64,000 nucleotides of DNA from [Clostridium] hylemonae DSM 15053 (GTDB taxonomy: Bacteria; Bacillota; Clostridia; Lachnospirales; Lachnospiraceae), in contig NZ_CP036524.1 in NCBI RefSeq assembly GCF_008281175.1, positions 496,001 to 560,000 of the forward strand, in the 5' to 3' direction. Under the pieces are notes generated by a model that saw only the letters and a program-made list of their open reading frames with translations, was not told the origin of the DNA and did no database searches. Positions 42,624 through 53,000 of this stretch are shown piece after piece (the stretch's first letter is position 1; every line of letters starts with the position of its first letter). A program made the position numbers and the translations under genes.

Positions 42624-44471
42624 TTGAACGAGAAAAAAGGAAGAGGGCTGAGCGGTGTGACCCTGCTTATCTTTGTCGTGTTTTTATTCGCGGCGCTGTG
42701 GTTCACCAACCAGTTTGACCAGAAAGAAAAAGAATTGACCTGGAAGCAGTTCCAGAAGGTGATCGAGAAAGACAATGTAGAGTCTGTGGTGGTCTCTCAG
42801 AATAAAAATGTTCCTACAGGCCGGGTGGAAATAGAGCTAAAGGACAAAAAGACCTCGGACAGCGAGGTAAAATACTATTATGTATCTGATGTCAATGACA
42901 TTCAGGACTATCTGAAAGACAAGAACATAGAGTATGAGATGCCGGATGTGCCGCAGGACAGCTGGCTGACAACTACGATCGTTCCCATGCTGCTCATGTT
43001 CGGCGGTATACTGATCATATTCTTCTTCATGAACCGCCAGGGCGGCGGCGCCAACGCCAAAGCCATGAGCTTTGGGAAGAGCCGGGCGCGGCTGAGCACG
43101 GAAATGGACAAAAAGATAACATTTGCCCAGGTTGCAGGTCTGACGGAAGAAAAAGAGGAACTGGAGGAAATCGTAGATTTCCTTAAGTCACCGAAAAAGT
43201 ATATTCAGGTGGGAGCGCGTATCCCGAAAGGCGTACTGCTCGTGGGCCCTCCGGGGACAGGAAAGACACTTCTTGCCAAAGCTGTGGCAGGAGAAGCCGG
43301 TGTGCCATTCTTTACGATCTCAGGTTCTGATTTTGTGGAAATGTTCGTCGGCGTCGGCGCTTCCCGTGTACGTGACCTTTTTGAGGAGGCAAAGAAGAAC
43401 GCCCCCTGCATTATATTTATCGATGAGATCGACGCGGTGGCGAGACGGCGCGGAACCGGTATGGGCGGCGGCCACGATGAAAGAGAACAGACGTTGAACC
43501 AGCTGCTCGTAGAGATGGACGGATTCGGGGTGAACGAGGGAATTATCGTGATGGCCGCAACAAACCGTGTCGATATTCTCGACCCTGCGATACTTCGTCC
43601 CGGACGATTTGACAGGAAGGTCATGGTAGGACGGCCTGACGTCAAGGGCAGGGAAGAAATACTGAAGGTGCACGCAAAAGGAAAGCCGCTCAGCGAGGAA
43701 GTGGACTTAAAGCAGATCGCGCAGACTACAGCCGGATTTACCGGCGCGGATCTTGAAAATCTCTTAAACGAGGCGGCCATCATTGCGGCAAAAGACAGCC
43801 GGATCTATCTGAAACAGGAAGATATAAGAAAAGCGTTTGTCAAAGTCGGAATCGGGGCGGAAAAGAAAAGCCGCGTCATTTCCGAGAAAGAAAAACGGAT
43901 CACTGCGTTCCATGAGGCCGGGCATGCGATACTGTTCCACGTACTGCCGGATGTAGGGCCGGTGTACAGTGTTTCCATTATACCGACCGGGGGCGCAGGC
44001 GGATATACAATGCCTCTTCCTGAAAACGATGAGATGTTTAACACGAGAGGAAAGATGCTGCAGGATATAACGGTTGCGCTCGGCGGCCGCGTGGCTGAGG
44101 AAGAAGTGCTGGATGATATCACGACCGGCGCGTCACAGGATATCAAACAGGCGACAAGTCTTGCGAAATCCATGGTGACAAAATTCGGTATGTCGGAGGC
44201 GGTAGGCCTTATCAATTATGACGACGACAGTGATGAGGTCTTTATAGGCCGCGACCTGGCGCACGCGTCCAGAGGATATGGGGAAAGCGTTGCCACAGTT
44301 ATCGACCAGGAAGTAAAACGTATAATAGACGACTGCTATGCCAGGGCAAGAAGCATAATCAAAAAGTATGATGATGTACTGCACGCATGCGCCCAGCTGC
44401 TGCTGGAAAAAGAAAAAATATCAAGGGATGAATTTGAGTCTTTATTTACAGGAGAGGTGTCTGAGGCTTAA
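42624..44471 (+). CDS. ftsH: ATP-dependent zinc metalloprotease FtsH
   Basis: 615 residues. Two membrane segments (about 10-28 and 118-136) bracket the external domain; then the AAA module with Walker A GPPGTGKT, Walker B IIFIDEID and the SRH region [20 protein letters not shown]; then the protease zinc motif HEAGH. It degrades membrane and short-lived regulatory proteins as a hexamer. The start is TTG at 42624 behind AAAGGGG; no nearby ATG would keep the first membrane segment. Confidence 0.97.
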   Translation: MNEKKGRGLSGVTLLIFVVFLFAALWFTNQFDQKEKELTWKQFQKVIEKDNVESVVVSQNKNVPTGRVEIELKDKKTSDSEVKYYYVSDVNDIQDYLKDKNIEYEMPDVPQDSWLTTTIVPMLLMFGGILIIFFFMNRQGGGANAKAMSFGKSRARLSTEMDKKITFAQVAGLTEEKEELEEIVDFLKSPKKYIQVGARIPKGVLLVGPPGTGKTLLAKAVAGEAGVPFFTISGSDFVEMFVGVGASRVRDLFEEAKKNAPCIIFIDEIDAVARRRGTGMGGGHDEREQTLNQLLVEMDGFGVNEGIIVMAATNRVDILDPAILRPGRFDRKVMVGRPDVKGREEILKVHAKGKPLSEEVDLKQIAQTTAGFTGADLENLLNEAAIIAAKDSRIYLKQEDIRKAFVKVGIGAEKKSRVISEKEKRITAFHEAGHAILFHVLPDVGPVYSVSIIPTGGAGGYTMPLPENDEMFNTRGKMLQDITVALGGRVAEEEVLDDITTGASQDIKQATSLAKSMVTKFGMSEAVGLINYDDDSDEVFIGRDLAHASRGYGESVATVIDQEVKRIIDDCYARARSIIKKYDDVLHACAQLLLEKEKISRDEFESLFTGEVSEA

Positions 44472-44512
44472 AAATATATTATATATAAAAATATAGAGAG
44501 GAATTGAGTTGC

Positions 44513-46561
44513 ATGAAGGAACAAGCTTTGTTTTGTGATGGGACCGCAAGCTATGTCAGTCCGCCGGAGCCGGCGGAAAACGAGATGGTGACGCTGAGGT
44601 TCCGTACAGCCAAAGATGATGTGGAATGCGTCCGCCTTGTAACCAGAGTTGGGGGTTACGAAATGGAAAAGTCAGATACAAGAGGCGGATTTGACTATTA
44701 CACGATCAACTGGCGGCTGAATGAGGAGCGTTTCCACTATTGCTTTGAAATCCGCTCTGGTGAAGACGTCTGTTTTTACAACAGATGTGGTGTGTCAAAA
44801 GAGGTTGTAGAATTTTATGATTTTGTAATTGCACCGGGATTTTCCACACCGGATTGGGCAAAGGGAGCAGTGATGTATCAAATATACACCGACCGCTTCT
44901 GCAATGGGGATAAGTCCAATGACGTAGAGTCAAATGAATACTTTTATATCGGAGGCTACAGCAGGAAAGTCACGGACTGGAACAAGTATCCCGACACGAT
45001 GGGCGTGCGTGAATTTTACGGCGGAGACTTAAAAGGTGTTATGCAAAAGCTCGACTATCTGCAGGAGCTTGGAGTAGAGGTGCTGTATTTTAATCCGCTG
45101 TTCGTATCTCCGTCAAATCATAAATATGACATTCAGGATTACGATTATATAGACCCTCATTATGGAGTGATCGTGGAAGACGGAGGAGAGGTCCTGCCTG
45201 AGGGCGTGACCGATAACTCCCAGGCAGGCAAGTATCAGAAACGTACGACAGACCGCAGAAATCTGGAAGCCAGCAATCAGTTATTTATAGAACTGGTACA
45301 GGAACTTCACAGGCGGGGAATGAAGATCATACTGGACGGGGTGTTCAATCATTGCGGTTCATTCAATAAATGGATGGACAGAGAGAGAATATATGAAAGC
45401 CAGAGCGACTATGCCAAAGGGGCATATGTATCCCCGGACAGTCCGTACAGGAGTTATTTTAGATTTTATAAAGAAGAGCCGGAAAACTGGCCGTATAATT
45501 CTAACTATGACGGATGGTGGGGACACGATACTCTGCCGAAATTAAATTATGAAGATTCTGTAAAACTGGAAAATTACATTTTATATATCGGGCGCAAGTG
45601 GGTATCACCACCATACAGTGTGGACGGCTGGCGCCTTGACGTGGCGGCGGACCTTGGCCGGAGCAATGAGTATAACCATCAGTTCTGGAAGAAATTCAGA
45701 GAGGCGGTAAAGGACGCCAATCCCGACGCGATCATACTTGCGGAACATTACGGCGATCCAAGCGACTGGCTCAGAGGCGACGAGTGGGATACGGTCATGA
45801 ACTATGACGCATTTATGGAGCCGGTCACCTGGTTTCTGACTGGTCTTGAAAAGCACAGTGATGAAGCGCGCGAAGAGCTGGCGGGCAATGCGGACAATTT
45901 TGTGGGCTCTATCTCACACCATATGTCCAATATGCTCACCCCGTCTCTTCAGGTGGCCATGAATGAGCTGTCAAATCACGACCACTCAAGATTTTTGACG
46001 AGGACAAACCACATGGTGGGCCGCGTTGAGAAGCTTGGTCCCAAGGCGGCAGAGGCATATGTGAATCCCGCCGTCATGCGGGAGGCAGTCGTTATACAGA
46101 TGACATGGGTAGGGGCGCCGACCGTATATTACGGAGATGAGGCCGGTGTCTGCGGATTCACAGATCCTGACAACAGACGTACGTATCCGTGGGGAAATGA
46201 AGATATGGAGATGCTCTCCTTTCATAAAGAGATGATACGCATACACAAAGAGCACAAAGCGCTGCGGACGGGCTCGCTGAATATGCTGTCATGGGAAGAA
46301 AATGTCCTGACATACGGGCGCTTTCTTGAGGAGGAGCAGATCATCGTGATCATCAATAACAGAAGCGAGCTCACGGAAGTGACCGTGCCGGTATGGAGGG
46401 CCGAAGTGCCGGAGAAATGCAGGATGAAACGGCTCATATACTCTTATTCTAAAGGACATACGGCGGAGTATGAAGAATATCTTGTTGCGGACGGGGAACT
46501 GGTCGTCAATATGGGAGCCCATTCCGCGCTTGTTCTGGAGACGATCAAAGAAGAAAAATAA
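44513..46561 (+). CDS. GH13 alpha-glycosidase (neopullulanase/cyclomaltodextrinase-like)
   Basis: 682 residues, cytoplasmic (no signal). N-terminal CBM34-like beta domain (about 1-115), then the GH13 barrel: DGVFNHCG, nucleophile Asp in VDGWRLDVAAD (codon 45638-45640), acid/base Glu in IILAEHYGD (45743-45745), and the third acid in ELSNHDHSRF. The length and N-terminal domain fit the GH13_20-type enzymes that cut maltodextrins or cyclodextrins. It may act on glycogen-derived dextrins, given glgCD in the window. ATG 44513 is chosen over an in-frame TTG at 44504. Confidence 0.92.
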   Translation: MKEQALFCDGTASYVSPPEPAENEMVTLRFRTAKDDVECVRLVTRVGGYEMEKSDTRGGFDYYTINWRLNEERFHYCFEIRSGEDVCFYNRCGVSKEVVEFYDFVIAPGFSTPDWAKGAVMYQIYTDRFCNGDKSNDVESNEYFYIGGYSRKVTDWNKYPDTMGVREFYGGDLKGVMQKLDYLQELGVEVLYFNPLFVSPSNHKYDIQDYDYIDPHYGVIVEDGGEVLPEGVTDNSQAGKYQKRTTDRRNLEASNQLFIELVQELHRRGMKIILDGVFNHCGSFNKWMDRERIYESQSDYAKGAYVSPDSPYRSYFRFYKEEPENWPYNSNYDGWWGHDTLPKLNYEDSVKLENYILYIGRKWVSPPYSVDGWRLDVAADLGRSNEYNHQFWKKFREAVKDANPDAIILAEHYGDPSDWLRGDEWDTVMNYDAFMEPVTWFLTGLEKHSDEAREELAGNADNFVGSISHHMSNMLTPSLQVAMNELSNHDHSRFLTRTNHMVGRVEKLGPKAAEAYVNPAVMREAVVIQMTWVGAPTVYYGDEAGVCGFTDPDNRRTYPWGNEDMEMLSFHKEMIRIHKEHKALRTGSLNMLSWEENVLTYGRFLEEEQIIVIINNRSELTEVTVPVWRAEVPEKCRMKRLIYSYSKGHTAEYEEYLVADGELVVNMGAHSALVLETIKEEK

Positions 46562-46583
46562 GGACATAAAAAGAATAAACAAG

Positions 46584-46612
46584 AAAAACAGGCAGAAATG
46601 CCTGTTTTTTAT
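46584..46612 (+). terminator. Rho-independent terminator after the GH13 gene
   Basis: AAACAGGCA / TGCCTGTTT stem with tetraloop GAAA and a run of six T. A stray TTTGGGGACATAAATT lies shortly downstream (46632-46647), similar to the head of the palindromic elements. Confidence 0.92.
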
Positions 46613-46687
46613 TAACCCCGGACATACCTGTTTGGGGACATAAATTCACTGTTTAAAGACAAGGATACAAAATAGTTTATAAACGTG

Positions 46688-47023
46688 TTATCTTTTATCC
46701 ATAAAGTTATTAAATGACTCAACAAATGATAATAAATATTGTTTTTCAGGAACAGTCATCATATCCACTTGATAAAAGATTTGTTCGGTAAGTGCATCTG
46801 AAGGCTCGCCCGTATGACGAAAAAAATCACGGAGTAAATCTTCCAGACCTACGTTCATTATATCGGCCAGCATAAGAAGTTTCTTGATGCTTGGAAGAAT
46901 TTTCCCATTTTCGAGACGGCTGATAAAGCTGGAAGACATGTTCGCCTTTTCGGCCAGTTCTTCCTGCGTAAGACCGGCATTTAGCCGTGCCTGCTTAACT
47001 CTGAATCCGATTTTTTCTTCCAT
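46688..47023 (-). CDS. XRE-family transcriptional regulator
   Basis: 111 residues from the ATG at 47023, which follows GAAAGGAG; the frame extends to 47092 without support. A complete Xre/Cro helix-turn-helix (FRVKQARLNAGLTQEELAEKANMSSSFISRLENGK) is followed by a short helical tail. Divergent from the lanthipeptide operon and separated by about 120 bases that hold a direct repeat, so it is a candidate regulator of that operon and of itself. Confidence 0.88.
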   Translation of the reverse strand: MEEKIGFRVKQARLNAGLTQEELAEKANMSSSFISRLENGKILPSIKKLLMLADIMNVGLEDLLRDFFRHTGEPSDALTEQIFYQVDMMTVPEKQYLLSFVESFNNFMDKR

Positions 47024-47080
47024 AATGGCTCCTTTCACTTTTGGGATTAGTTTAACAATATTTTCAGAAAATATGAAATA

Positions 47081-47112
47081 ACTAATATGCATACATCTTT
47101 ACTAATATGCAA
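47081..47112. promoter_or_regulatory. Direct repeat, candidate operator of the lanthipeptide locus
   Basis: ACTAATATGCA occurs at 47081-47091 and again at 47101-47111, exactly 20 bases apart (about two helical turns), between the divergent XRE gene and the 47144 gene. The arrangement is suited to two regulator dimers on one face of the DNA. Either the XRE protein or the LytTR regulator could bind it. Confidence 0.5.
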
Positions 47113-47143
47113 GTAGTTGGCATGTAAGACGGAGACGGAATGA

Positions 47144-47701
47144 ATGATAAAACATACGAGGGAGAACGCAGAGACTATCCGGCTGGCCGTAATGAATTTG
47201 GAGAGAGAAGGACTTGAGACCGGTAAAGTGCTTATGGGTAGTATAAGATGGCTTTATGAAAAGTATCTGATAACCGGTGACGAGAGGTTTGTGCGATTGT
47301 CACTGGCGCATATTCAGGTGTATCTTGAGCTGGGAAACAGCTACGAAGACAACGGCAGTTTATTTGACAGTATTATAAAGCTTCTCGACATAAAGAAGGA
47401 AGAACTGTTCCTTGAACTGTATAAAGACTGCCCGGTGATAAGGGCGAACAAGAGCCAGGTAAGGAGCATGATCGGAAGATGGAATCCTCATATACATTCG
47501 ATGTCGATTCAGGAAGTAATTGATGATATAATAGAGAAGGTAAATAATGGAAAAGACGGAGTATATTACTACTACAGCGGGAAAAAGCTGGACAGCAGCA
47601 AAAATGTTGTGCCAAAGGATAAATACCGTCTGACGATACAGGGGGAACGGGCACAGTTTTGGGACATGCGCCGCAACCGGTATTTTACGATAAAAAGATA
47701 A
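47144..47701 (+). CDS. Protein of unknown function, first gene of the lanthipeptide operon
   Basis: 185 residues, soluble, mixed charge; I do not recognise a family. The first 90 residues look helical (TIRLAVMNLEREGLETGKVLM, RLSLAHIQVYLELGNSYED), and the C-terminus ends with basic beta-like GERAQFWDMRRNRYFTIKR. Ribosome site GGAG 9 bases before the ATG. Only 18 bases separate it from the LytTR regulator gene, so it is cotranscribed. It has no membrane segments, so a classical lantibiotic immunity lipoprotein or ABC subunit is unlikely; a sensory or regulatory role is possible but unproven. Confidence 0.7.
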   Translation: MIKHTRENAETIRLAVMNLEREGLETGKVLMGSIRWLYEKYLITGDERFVRLSLAHIQVYLELGNSYEDNGSLFDSIIKLLDIKKEELFLELYKDCPVIRANKSQVRSMIGRWNPHIHSMSIQEVIDDIIEKVNNGKDGVYYYYSGKKLDSSKNVVPKDKYRLTIQGERAQFWDMRRNRYFTIKR

Positions 47702-47719
47702 AGGTTAGAGAGATACGTT

Positions 47720-48445
47720 ATGATTAGAGTGGCGATCGTTGATGACAATCAGGAAATCGTGGATTTAGTCTACAAGATTGTCGTGGACAAAATGGGGAAA
47801 AATCAGGAGCAGCTTGACAACATCAAATGCTTTACAAAACCGGTAACGCTCAAATATGAACTGGAAGAAAAGAGGCAGTATGACTTGTATCTTCTGGACG
47901 TTGAGATGCCGGGTGTGAACGGGATAGAGCTGGCAAAATATATAAGAAAAGTACAGGAAAATGCGTATATCGTATTCCTTACGTCTCATCCCGAATTTGC
48001 CATATACAGCTATGACCTGAGCATTCAGGCTTACCAGTATATTTTAAAGGGCAAAATGAAGACAACACTGCCGTATGTTCTTGAGAAGATTCAGAATAAC
48101 CTGAAAAACAAGACAGAGCAGTTTCTCGTAATACATAATAATATACGTTACGAAAAGATAGATCATCAGAAGATAATCCGTATGTACAAAGAAGGCAAGA
48201 ATACAGTCATAGTGACCGACAATGAGATTCATAAGAAGAGGTCAACGCTGGAAAAAGTCCTCAAGGAGCTGGAAGGTTCTTCTTTCATACAGATTGAACG
48301 GGGAAGTATTGTAAATATAGAGCGCGTTGACAAGATTTTGAGAAATGAAGTCCATATGGATAACGGCGATGTCCTGGAGATAAGCAGGGCTAACGTCAAG
48401 TCAGTGAAGCAGAGGATCAACCAATACTGGGGAGAGCATATATGA
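47720..48445 (+). CDS. LytTR-family response regulator (AgrA-like)
   Basis: 241 residues. Receiver domain (1-125) with acidic pocket VDDN, phospho-Asp in YLLDVEMPGVNGIELA and Lys in ILKGKM. A C-terminal LytTR DNA-binding domain follows (about 140-238: TVIVTDNEIHKKRSTLEKVLKE, SSFIQIERGSIVNIERVDKI). Overlaps the kinase gene by 4 bases. This class usually responds to secreted peptides, which fits control of the precursor gene downstream. Confidence 0.92.
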   Translation: MIRVAIVDDNQEIVDLVYKIVVDKMGKNQEQLDNIKCFTKPVTLKYELEEKRQYDLYLLDVEMPGVNGIELAKYIRKVQENAYIVFLTSHPEFAIYSYDLSIQAYQYILKGKMKTTLPYVLEKIQNNLKNKTEQFLVIHNNIRYEKIDHQKIIRMYKEGKNTVIVTDNEIHKKRSTLEKVLKELEGSSFIQIERGSIVNIERVDKILRNEVHMDNGDVLEISRANVKSVKQRINQYWGEHI

Positions 48446-49746
48446 TCGTGGAAATACTGCAATTCTTTCTGGCGCTGGCGGAGATCGGAGTCTGTTTTTG
48501 GGCCTGTGATAAGTTGATCTATCATGGCGAAGTTGTGGGGAGACATCGTGGGTATTTTGCGGTGTGCACTTGTTTGATGGCGATCCTTGTAGTCTATAAT
48601 AGAAGAGTTGCATTTTTATCTTTCTTAGTATTAGGGGCTGAAATTGCCACATTATGGTTGGGGATATTCGTTTATTATCGTAAAAAGGCTTTATTAAGTT
48701 TTATTTTTGTTTTTGACACCTTGCTGCTTACAACTCTTTTGGATTTGGGATTCTCATTTTTTTCGATAAGTATTTTAGGTGAAAGCTTTTGGAGTAAAGT
48801 CTATTATAATATAAGTTTAGGACGAATTTGTATTTACGCCGTATCAAGAGTCGTACTGTGTGTTATATGTTTTGTCCTTCAGCACTGTGCCAAAAAGTTT
48901 CGGTTTCAAGTTGAGGATTATAAGGGAGTATTGTTTGGTTTTGGAACTATTGGCTGTATATGGGGCTGGTGGCTTCTGAGAACTTTGCTTGACAGAAGCA
49001 GTAAAAATAATTTGGGGGATAGTTTATTTGTAATTACGTGTCTTGCGATACTGATTGCACTCATGGCTATTGAACTTAAAAGTATTTATCTAAAGATGCA
49101 GTCACAGATGATACAAATGAAAAATGAACTGCTTGAAAAGAATTACGACAATTTTTCGGATTTATATGAGAATAGCAAATATATTTATCATGATTTCAAA
49201 AACCATATGATACTATTAAGGAATTATTTGGAACGTGAGGAATATATAAAGGCGAAGCAATATCTGGAAGACATAGTAGAGCCTTTGGAAGAACTGAGTA
49301 ATTATACCTATTGTAATTCCCAAGTCTTAAATTTAGTGCTTAATTTGAAGGGATACGAGTCAAATCAAAAAGGGATCAGATTTTGGACTGAAATTGAGAA
49401 TATTTCATATCAGTATATTGATGAAAATGATTTAGGTATTATTTTCTTTAATCTTCTAGATAACGCGATCGAGGCATGCGAGAAAATTGAAGAAAAGGAA
49501 AAATGGATCCATGTTGCAGTTAGAAATAAAAAACAAATGTCCATTATTAAAATAGAAAATAGTATTGAAAGACAAGTTTTAGTCAAGGATGGAAAATACA
49601 TTACTGAAAAAGAAAATAAGACAATACATGGGCTTGGCTTACAATCAGTGAAGACGTTAGTTGAGAAATATGATGGTGAGGTGCAGTGCAGCCATACCGA
49701 GGATATATTTTCAGTGGTAATTACATTCTTTGAGAATGGATTATAA
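48442..49746 (+). CDS. GHKL-type sensor kinase (AgrC-like)
   Basis: 434 residues. Six or so hydrophobic segments in residues 1-210, a coiled-coil linker (MQSQMIQMKNELLEKNYDNF), the H-box YIYHDFKNHMILLRNYLE, N-box FNLLDNAIEACE, and a GHKL ATPase with GLGLQSVKTLVEKYDG. The C-terminal ATPase follows the HATPase_c_5 pattern of peptide-sensing kinases. From about 48600 on, the gene is visibly richer in A/T than its neighbours, which may mean recent acquisition. Followed 25 bases later by the lanthipeptide precursor. Confidence 0.92.
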   Translation: MIVEILQFFLALAEIGVCFWACDKLIYHGEVVGRHRGYFAVCTCLMAILVVYNRRVAFLSFLVLGAEIATLWLGIFVYYRKKALLSFIFVFDTLLLTTLLDLGFSFFSISILGESFWSKVYYNISLGRICIYAVSRVVLCVICFVLQHCAKKFRFQVEDYKGVLFGFGTIGCIWGWWLLRTLLDRSSKNNLGDSLFVITCLAILIALMAIELKSIYLKMQSQMIQMKNELLEKNYDNFSDLYENSKYIYHDFKNHMILLRNYLEREEYIKAKQYLEDIVEPLEELSNYTYCNSQVLNLVLNLKGYESNQKGIRFWTEIENISYQYIDENDLGIIFFNLLDNAIEACEKIEEKEKWIHVAVRNKKQMSIIKIENSIERQVLVKDGKYITEKENKTIHGLGLQSVKTLVEKYDGEVQCSHTEDIFSVVITFFENGL

Positions 49747-49771
49747 ATATTGATTAAAGGAGGAGATTAAA

Positions 49772-49921
49772 ATGCAAAGAGAAGAGAAAAATGTAGAGAT
49801 TACTGGGGATTTAAGTCTGGAGTTTAAAGAAATGCAGAAATTAGTTGACGAAGAAGTCGGCGTGCCATATTCTACATGGTCAAAAGCATGTACTACATTC
49901 TTTACAATAATCTGCTGTTAA
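49772..49921 (+). CDS. lanA: Class II lanthipeptide precursor peptide (LanA)
   Basis: 49 codons, with an excellent ribosome site (AAAGGAGGAG, 6 bases before the ATG). The leader (residues 1-30) is acidic and helical-looking (LSLEFKEMQKLVDEEVG), and the core VPYSTWSKACTTFFTIICC is rich in Ser/Thr (S34, T35, S37, T41, T42, T45) with three Cys (C40, C48, C49) ending the peptide. Its position directly before a full LanM gene is the main evidence. Up to three lanthionine/methyllanthionine rings could form. The terminal CC resembles the lacticin 481 group, but the rest of the core does not. The leader lacks a clear GG/GA cleavage pair. Confidence 0.88.
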   Translation: MQREEKNVEITGDLSLEFKEMQKLVDEEVGVPYSTWSKACTTFFTIICC

Positions 49922-49925
49922 GTTG

Positions 49926-49959
49926 AAAAAGGGTAAGGGCTTGATGCTCTTACCTTTTC
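49926..49959 (+). terminator. Hairpin between precursor and lanM, probable partial terminator
   Basis: AAAAGGGTAAGGGC and GCTCTTACCTTTT form a stem (one bulged G) with loop TTGAT, followed by a T-rich end. This arrangement usually lets the precursor message accumulate over the message for the modifying enzyme. Confidence 0.65.
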
Positions 49960-50001
49960 TTAAACTATAAATTATATAAAATGATTACTTATGAGGTGCA
50001 T

Positions 50002-53000
50002 ATGAGCGACACAAGAGAATCTTATCTATGGGAGCGAACTTACGATAACACAGAATATACTCCCCCAAAGACAGACACGGAAGAACTAAAATTCTGGAAC
50101 AGAACGATGGGAGAAGAATTTTTTAAAGAACTATACACCAACATCCCGAAAATACAGAGCTATTTAACGAACCAGCCATATGAGACGGATCGCGGGGAAG
50201 CTGCGCGGCTTTTTAATAAATATGAATGTAATGAACGTGGAATTCCCCAGGAAGCAGCGGATTTTATAGCTAAATATGAGTCTGAGAATTTTATTCAGTT
50301 TTATACGCCTTATCTGGCAGCGGGAATATTGAGGCTGAAACATCTTATTGTGAAGGATGACATATGCAGGCCGGAAGTATATGAGCAGTATTTGCGCTCT
50401 CTGTTTACAAAGATTCAAAAAATATGTATCCGAACTTTGATACATGAGATACGGCAGTGCAAAGTAAATGGGGAGCTGGAAGGGAAGGACGCTTCTGGTG
50501 AATATGAGTATTTTATAAAACAAGTGGTGACCGGGGAGTGGAGAAACAGCCTTTTCGGCAAATACCCGGTTCTGGCAAGAAGTGTAGCGGAAGCGGTGGA
50601 GCTGTCGGCTCAACTGTATGCTGAGGCGGTAAACAGGCTCAGTGATGCGTCCAAAGAAATCACAGAACAAATTTGTGAGGAGAGGACATTTACATATATT
50701 ACCGGCATAGAAGGGGACATCGCGGACTCCCACAGGGGCGGAAAGAGTGTGCTCAAAATAAGTCTCGACAACGGCATGACAGTTATATACAAACCGCACA
50801 GCCTGGAAAATGAAACGGTATTCCACGAGCTTCTCCGGCAGCTGGGGAACAGATGCGGGATGGAGATGTACCGGATGAAGAAGGTAGAAGGCAGTGACTG
50901 GGGGTTTTGTGAATGTGTGAAACATCAGGAGTGTGCCTGCCGGGAAGAAATGGAACGGTATTACCGCAGAATGGGGCTGTGCATTTTCGTATTTTATCTG
51001 CTCGGTACGAATGATATCCACAGTGAAAATATTATTGCCCATGGCGAGTATCCGGTGCTTGTAGACTTGGAGAATATTATGAGCGCGCCGGAGGAGTTCG
51101 AGGCAATGAACATTACAGAGAAGGTACAGTATTTTCTGCATAAGTCTGTGCTGTATTCCGGCGCGCTCCCGAGCTGTAAGTGGATAAGCGGCGGCGGTAA
51201 TGTCAATGTGAGCGGAGTCGGAGGGCGGGGAGGCAGCCGGATGCCGTTTAAGGTGCCCCGGGTCGTAAACAGCAGATCATCCGATATACAGATACAGTAT
51301 GTACATCCGGTTCTTGACCCGGACGACAATATACCTGTGCTTCAGGGAAGGCCGGCGGATCCGGAGCGGTATCTGGACGATATGACAGAGGGCTTTAAAG
51401 CAGCGTATATGTGGGCGCTTTGTAACCGCAGGGAGCTGCAGCAGTGGACGGAACCGCTGAAATGCGTAGAGAGCCGGTATCTGCTTGCGGATACACAGCG
51501 TTATGTCATGTGCCAGAACAGTTCGTATCACCCGGCGCTTATGACAGACGGGGCGAGACGCCAGATATATCTGTACACGATGTGGTATGGAAGAAGTATG
51601 GAAAGTAAAGGTGACAGGCAGGTCGTTGAGTGGGAGGTAAAGGACCTGCTGAATCACGATATACCGTTCTTTTATTTCATTTCCTCAGAAAAGCATTTGT
51701 ATCATGCGGACGGAAAACGGCTGGAGGGGTATTTTGCCAGAACGTCCTATGATATGCTGCTTGAGCGGATCCAGGATCTGAATGAAGCAGATATGTCAAA
51801 CGAGCTTGAGCTGATTGAAATGACGATTGTGCTGCAAAGTCAGGCGGAAAAGGAACTTATGAACGAGGGGACAGAAGACGGAGGCAGTGTAGCGGGTGAA
51901 TTTAAACCGGATGAGAAAAATAAGCTGCTTGAGATGGCGGTTGAAATAGGGGAGAGGCTTCTTGCGGGGGCGGTAAATGTTGACGGCAGCGAAAAAGGAT
52001 GGTACATGGCTTGTGTGACTACGGACGGAAGTCTTGGCTGGATGATTCAGCCGGTAGATATGTATCTCTACAGCGGAGTTATGGGAATTGCTGTTTTTCT
52101 GCATCTGCTGCACGAGTATTCCGGCAGCAGGGAGTTCGGCTGCGCGGCGTCACAACTGGACCGCCAGTTATTTGCCTATACGGACTACATGCGGGAGACT
52201 AAGGCGGATGACATGGCGTCGGGGATCTACAATGGAGAGGCGTCCATCGTGTATGGTTATCTGTTTCTTTATAAGAGGACGGGGAATGAGGAGTATCTGA
52301 CATATGCCCGGAGGCACGGGGAGATCGTCGTAAGATGTGCCTGCAGGGATGTAAACTATGACTTGCTGGACGGGCTGGCAGGGGCGGTTTACGCATGCTG
52401 CCTGCTCTATGAGTGCACAGAGGATGAGGGCTGGCTTAAATGCGCGAAGGAGGCGGCAGGGCGCCTGATTAAAGCGGCGGTAAAGACCGAAGACGGCCTG
52501 TGCTGGAAAAATGCTCAGTCAGAGGAGGCGCTGCTTGGTATGTCTCATGGAAATGCCGGTATTATGACTGCATTTGCGGCGCTCTGCCGGGTGTGCAAAA
52601 AGGCAGAGTATATGGAGGCGTTCAGGCAGGCGCTTTGTTACGAGGATAAATGTTATGATCCCGGGCTGAAAAACTGGACGGACTTCAGGGCAGTCAAAAG
52701 TGCAGACAGGAAGTTGGCGGATACGGTGGCCTGGTGTCATGGCGCGGGTGGAATTCTCATGTCCAGACTTATGTCGGCAAACATGGAGCAGGAAGAGCTT
52801 GGGGACCTGATCGAGTTTGATGTGAAACGGGCGTCTGCAAAGCTTGCCGGGAAATGCGTAAGGGAGGGAATGTGTCTCTGCCACGGGAGTCTCGGGAATC
52901 TGCTCATGCTGCAGGAGTATTGTAAATTTACAGGAGACAAGGAGGCGGAACACATCAGGCAAAGAAATTTAAAGTATGTATATGAGAAACTGAAAGACAA

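Noticed and set aside
49772-49921. AgrD-type cyclic autoinducer peptide for the AgrC-like kinase
   Set aside because: There is no AgrB protease gene, and the neighbouring LanM with intact catalytic residues explains the Ser/Thr/Cys-rich core better.
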